A stretch of DNA of 36,481 nt from Gloeophyllum trabeum ATCC 11539 (Eukaryota; Basidiomycota; Agaricomycetes; Gloeophyllales; Gloeophyllaceae): assembly GCF_000344685.1 (NCBI RefSeq), contig NW_006920411.1:801420-837900 (forward strand). Reading direction: 5' to 3'. Of the stretch, positions 32,319 to 36,481 are shown in pieces; within the stretch, counting starts at the first letter, position 1; every line of letters starts with the position of its first letter. A model generated the notes under the pieces. It was not told the DNA's origin, did not search any database, and was given only the letters and a program-made list of their open reading frames with translations. A program made the translations under genes and the position numbers.

Positions 32319-35300
32319 ATGCGAGGATTAAAAAATGGCATGCAAATGGACCTGCCATTAACCCTCACGCAGTTTGAGACTGAGAAAAGAAATGACGTGG
32401 TAGCGCTCCTAGATACCAGATGCACAGGTTCTTGTATCAATGAGAATACTGTTGTAAAACTCGGGTTAGAGCGACATCGTTTTGAAAACGATATACCAGT
32501 ATTTAATGCAGACAGCACTCTAAATGTGGTTGGTAACATTACTGAATATGTACGAGTGAAGGGTCAAATCGGAAACCATGAAGAAGTCTTGAATTTGCTA
32601 ATCACAAATCTCGGCAAATCAGACGTTTTTCTTGGTTACGAATGGCTTGATTTCCACAACCCCAAAATTGACTGGCAAAAACAACTGCTGAATTTCATGC
32701 GTTGTCCACCGCGATGCGCGGAAATGCGTAAAATCCAGCAAATTAACCAAGTCGAAATCGAAGAGGAAGACTCCGTATTTATGATTGACCCCAACACCTG
32801 GATAAGACAGAAAACCCAAAATAAGAGGGAGTACGCGCGTTATTTATCAGCCAAGATGCTGCGAGCCACCGCACTGGACATTGCTATTGAGGCCAACAAA
32901 TCTAAGAAAGCAAAAACTTTCGAAGAAATGGTCCCGGAACAGTATCGTCCATTCAGTGACGTATTTAAAGAGGAAACATTCAATACGCTTCCAGAACATC
33001 GACCATGGGATCATGTCATCGAGCTTTTACCAGACAGTAAACCCTATTCTGGAAAAGTTTATGCAATGACGATCGATGAGCAAAAAGCGCTGGATGAATT
33101 CCTTGAAGATAACTTAAAGACCGGCAGGATCCGACCCAGCAAATTGCCCTGGGGAGCGCCATTCTTCTTCGTCAAGAAAAAAGACGGAAAACTGCAACCA
33201 GTCCAGGACTATCGCAAGTTGAACGAAATGACGAAGAAAAATAAATACCCCTTACCACTCATTGTGGACCTGATCAATAAATTAAAGAATGCAAAATATT
33301 ATACGAAACTAGATATTCACTGGGGATACAACAACATTCGCATGAAGGAAGGAGACGAAGAGAAAGCCGCTTTTATCACCAATCACGGGCTCTTTGAACC
33401 ACTCGTCATGTTTTTTGGGTTAACCAATAGCCCGGTGACCTTCCAAACAATGATGAATAATATCTTCCAAGCATTAATTATGCAAGGAAAAGTGATAGTG
33501 TATCTAGATGATATACTCATTTTCTCCAAAACCCTGGATGAACATTGAAAGACTGTCAAGCAGGTCTTGGAAATCCTCCGAGAGCATAAATTAACCTGCA
33601 AAACCAGAAAAGTGCGAGTTTGAAACTCAGGAAACGGAGTATTTAGGTCATATTATTGGTCAAGGAACCGTTCAGATGGATCCTAAAAAGGTCCAAGGTG
33701 TCACGCAATGGCCAACGCCAACCAACAAAAAGGACATTCAACAATTCTTGGGGTTCGCAAATTTCTACAGAAAGTTCATAAAGGATTTTGCTGCCATCTC
33801 CCAACCTATGACCAAACTCACCGGACAAGCCGAGTGGACATGGGGACAGGAGCAACAGGAAGCGTTTGAAACCCTCAAAACGGCCATTACAAAAGTGCCA
33901 GTCCTGGCAGTACCCAACGACCATGACCAATATCGCATAGAGTGCGATGCATCTACATATGCACTAGGAGCAGTGCTCTCACAAAACCAAAATAATACAT
34001 GGAAACCCATTGCATTCCTATCTAAAAGCCTCAATCCAGCGGAACGTAATTATGAGATCTATGACAGAGAAATGCTGGCAATCATGACAGCAGTCGACGA
34101 ATGGGACAATTTCCTTCGCGGTGCAAGTCAGCAATTTGAGATTTACACTGATCACAAAAATCTCGAATATTTCAGAAAGCCGCAGAAACTCAATCACCAC
34201 CAAGCGCGCTGGGTCCTAGAACTCCAAAACTATGATTTTACCCTAGTCCATCAACCGGGTAAAACTATGATCAGGGCAGACGCATTATCCCGTAGACCAG
34301 ATCATGATAAAGGTGATTCTGACAACGAAAATACTATCCTATTAAAACCTCACTGGTTTAGAAGCACAGAGGTGCTAGGCACCGAAGCCTTAAAAACCAA
34401 AAAATTATCACATGTCCATAATTATGAAGAATCCATAAAAGCAAAAATACTACAAAAAGACAAGGATTTCTCTCAGACCAAGGACGGCCTGATCTGGAGG
34501 AAGAGGCGAATTGTTATCCCCAATGACAAATCGCTTTGAGGTTTAATTATTGCTTCGCATCATGATTCAATTTCTGCTGGACATCCTGGTCAGATGAAAA
34601 CGCAGGAATTAATTTATAGATCCTATTGGTGGCATAACATCAAGAGAGATGTGAAAGCTTATGTAAAGGGATGCGACATATGCCAAAAAACAAAAATAAC
34701 TCATCAGCAGAAGGCTGTGCCTCTACATCCTAATCCTATTCCTGAAAGGAATTGGTAATATATATCCGTAGACATGATCACGCATTTGCCACTTTCACAA
34801 GGATATAATGCTATAATCGTGATAGTCGACATGAAGTCCAAAGATTTCGTTGCAGTACCAACCACAGATGAATTGACTTCAGAAGGCTGGGTGAATATTT
34901 ATATCAAACATGTTTGGTCAAAGCACGGGCTTTCCGAACGTATCACGTCAGACAGAGGACCTCAATTCGTCTCGCAGTTCATCAAAGACGTGTACAAAAA
35001 GCTGGGAATACAAGGAAACCCAAGCACGGCGTACCACCCACAAGCTGATGGACAAACCGAACGAATCAATCAAGAGATCGAAAATTATTTAAGAATGTTC
35101 ATAAATTATCGACAGACCGATTGGCCTGAATGGTTACCGATTTGCGAATTCATCTATCACAATAGACAACACTCAGTAACCGGATACTCTCCTTTTTATT
35201 TAACCCATGGATATCACCCTTACACTGGAGTGGAAACTCGGAAAGAGATAAAGAGCGAACAAGCAGACCAATTTGTCACAAGGATGAAGAAGCTGCAAGA

Positions 35301-36152
35301 AGAGGCATCGGCCGCTCTCAAACTCACCAAGGAGTACATGAAGGAAAAATGGGACATCAGGAAACGAGAACCGGTAAATTATAATGAAGGGGATAAGGTC
35401 TGGCTTGAAGCAATCAACATAAGCACAGATCGACCAAACAAAAAACTTGACAACAAACGATATGGACCATTCAAAATTGTCAAGAAGGTCGGAAACAGTG
35501 CCTATAAACTCAAGTTGCCTAAAGCATGGAAGATCCATCCTGTATTTAACGAAGTGCACCTCACGCCCTACTATACGCAAGAATTCCCTAATCAAAAACC
35601 GACACGAACTATTCCCAATATTATTGCTATCGAAACAAAAGTGGAGAAAATCCTAGATTCAAGAGACAACGAGGCGGATTACAATATTTAGTACGCTGGG
35701 AAAACAAACCAAGATCAGAAGACACGTGGGAACCGCGATCAAGCTTAATTGGGCAATACAAAAGCCTGATCGATGATTTCCATAGACAAAACCCTGACGC
35801 GGCAAGGATGCCAATGATCACTGTGCCTGGCGCACTGAGGAATGTAAAATTATCAGAAAAAGAAAAACAAATTTCATATGACGATGAATGGGACAAATGG
35901 ACGAGCACCTACGAATGGTGGATGACCAGAACAAAGAAAGCTACCGATTTACCATCAATGACACAATCGGAAATAGCTGAATTGTTTTTTGGGACGCACG
36001 CCGTCAATCAACATCCATCACACCATGCTCACACTACCGACCTCAAATATCGTCCTATTCATTATACTCGCCGCGCTAGTCGCCACGATTGCAGGAGTCA
36101 GCATCACATTTACCATCCTCATCTATCGGCAAAGATCTCGCGATTCCCTTGA
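32319..36152 (+). pseudogene. Pol: protease, RT, RNase H, integrase, chromodomain (disrupted)
   Basis: Domains in order: aspartic protease (about 32,350-32,680), reverse transcriptase with the YLDD site (about 33,500-33,515), RNase H (YRIECDAS, TDHKNLEYF), and integrase with a zinc-binding HHCC region (34,550-34,690). The integrase D-D-E core follows (SVDMI, TSDRGPQF, INQEIE), and then a chromodomain (YLVRW...DTWEP, about 35,680-35,790). Lesions: DTR in place of the protease D-S/T-G at 32412-32420; TGA at 33546; a +1 shift near 33,600 in an A run; TGA at 34537; TAA at 34756; another frame change near 35,660. The catalytic residues of RT and integrase remain recognisable. As it stands it cannot make a full polyprotein. 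Confidence 0.92.
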
Positions 36153-36231
36153 AATAGTCGGCCAACGCAGACCAAGTCTGGGGGGAATCATCGAATTAGA
36201 AGTTGTCAGACGCGGAGGCGCACAACACTAA
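36025..36231 (+). CDS. Short single-pass membrane ORF between pol and PPT
   Basis: 68 residues. After a short lead (MLTLPTSN) comes one strong transmembrane segment (IVLFIILAALVATIAG and on), followed by a basic, soluble tail (IYRQRSRDSLEIVGQRRP). It overlaps the end of the pol frame in another frame and stops 20-30 bases before the polypurine tract, the place where a third retroelement gene would sit. It has no recognisable family; an envelope-type role would be speculation. It may also be a chance ORF. Confidence 0.4.
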   Translation: MLTLPTSNIVLFIILAALVATIAGVSITFTILIYRQRSRDSLEIVGQRRPSLGGIIELEVVRRGGAQH

Positions 36232-36248
36232 TCGCAAGGACGTGGTTC

Positions 36249-36263
36249 TAGAGGAGGGGGTAA
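36249..36263 (+). other. Polypurine tract
   Basis: A purine-rich run containing GAGGAGGGGG lies directly before the TG that opens the 3' LTR. It is the expected primer site for plus-strand DNA synthesis. Confidence 0.8.
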
Positions 36264-36481
36264 TGTTACGATCAAAACACTTCTTCACGATCACACGTGT
36301 TTGACACATGCACACAGAACCGCACAGACATTGCAACCATGCATATCTCATCTTAAAAAAACCCTTTCACGATCATTTATTATTTACGCATTGCTGCCTC
36401 ACCGATCATAAACTATTCTACATTAATAATGACTGGTTTCCACATTCTCTTAGATACTCATGTAAACCTTTCCATTAATGG
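36264..36481 (+). repeat. 3' LTR, truncated by the window edge
   Basis: It aligns with 28775-28992 without gaps. I count four mismatches, of which two are CpG-type transitions and two fall in the last three bases. The rest of the LTR lies beyond the window. Confidence 0.93.

Larger units (their letters stand above)
28775..36481 (+). mobile_element. Ty3/gypsy LTR retrotransposon (chromovirus), 3' end cut by window
   Basis: A 934-bp 5' LTR, gag, protease, reverse transcriptase, RNase H, integrase, chromodomain, a short membrane ORF, a polypurine tract and the first 218 bases of the 3' LTR are all present in the expected order. The gene order (integrase after RNase H) and the C-terminal chromodomain place it among chromoviruses. 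The two LTRs differ at 4 of 218 compared positions by my count, so insertion looks fairly recent. Nevertheless the coding part has several lesions and gag is interrupted by foreign DNA. The sequence is clearly more AT-rich than the gene block at 13-18 kb. Confidence 0.93.

Noticed and set aside
1..36481. CRISPR arrays, rRNA or tRNA genes
   Set aside because: The sequence is eukaryotic, no regularly spaced direct repeats were seen, and I could not recognise any tRNA cloverleaf or rRNA sequence.

Overview
The window is nuclear DNA of a filamentous basidiomycete, most likely an Agaricomycete. Genes carry many short introns (about 45-65 bases, mostly GT-AG). Several protein families look typical of mushrooms and polypores: a GPI-tailed GH79 glucuronidase, a Kre9/KNH-like cell-wall protein, a Plavaka-type transposase and a chromodomain Ty3/gypsy element. 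All intron-exon models were built by hand from reading frames, splice signals and phase; none was checked against RNA or a database.

Left part (1-19.6 kb) is a conserved gene block. In order: an intergenic stretch with nested inverted repeats (160-750); a divergent alpha-tubulin (minus); an 18-exon alpha/beta hydrolase (minus); a small dual-specificity phosphatase (minus); a Ser/Arg/Gln-rich hypothetical gene (plus); a 2.2 kb gene-poor stretch with three diverged same-direction repeats; a basic nuclear-type protein (minus); a GH79 glycoside hydrolase (plus); an ACMSD-like amidohydrolase (plus); quinolinate phosphoribosyltransferase (minus); and a GPI-anchored Kre9/KNH-like protein (minus). 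The amidohydrolase and the quinolinate enzyme lie tail to tail. In the kynurenine pathway these activities compete at the branch between NAD synthesis and catabolism, so this pair is the most suggestive metabolic neighbourhood here.

Right part (20-36.5 kb) is mobile DNA. At 20.6-27.0 kb lies a two-gene, tail-to-tail unit: a 574-residue protein of unknown function (plus) and an apparently intact 1,233-residue Plavaka/Tnp2-like transposase (minus), only 58 bases apart. It looks like a complete two-component DNA transposon. A small two-exon hypothetical gene follows. From 28,775 to the window end lies a Ty3/gypsy chromovirus with a 934-bp 5' LTR (TGTTAC...GTAACA), gag, protease, RT/RNase H, integrase, chromodomain, a short transmembrane ORF, a polypurine tract and the start of the 3' LTR. 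Its coding part is damaged by in-frame stops, two frameshifts and a changed protease active site. Its gag is interrupted by about 1 kb of foreign DNA carrying about ten copies of a CCGGAGNTAAWT-like motif, probably a nested non-autonomous DNA element.

The gene block, especially 13.4-18.4 kb, is strikingly GC-rich, while the retroelement is AT-rich. This fits a conserved block abutting a transposon-rich segment. No tRNA, rRNA or CRISPR was recognised.
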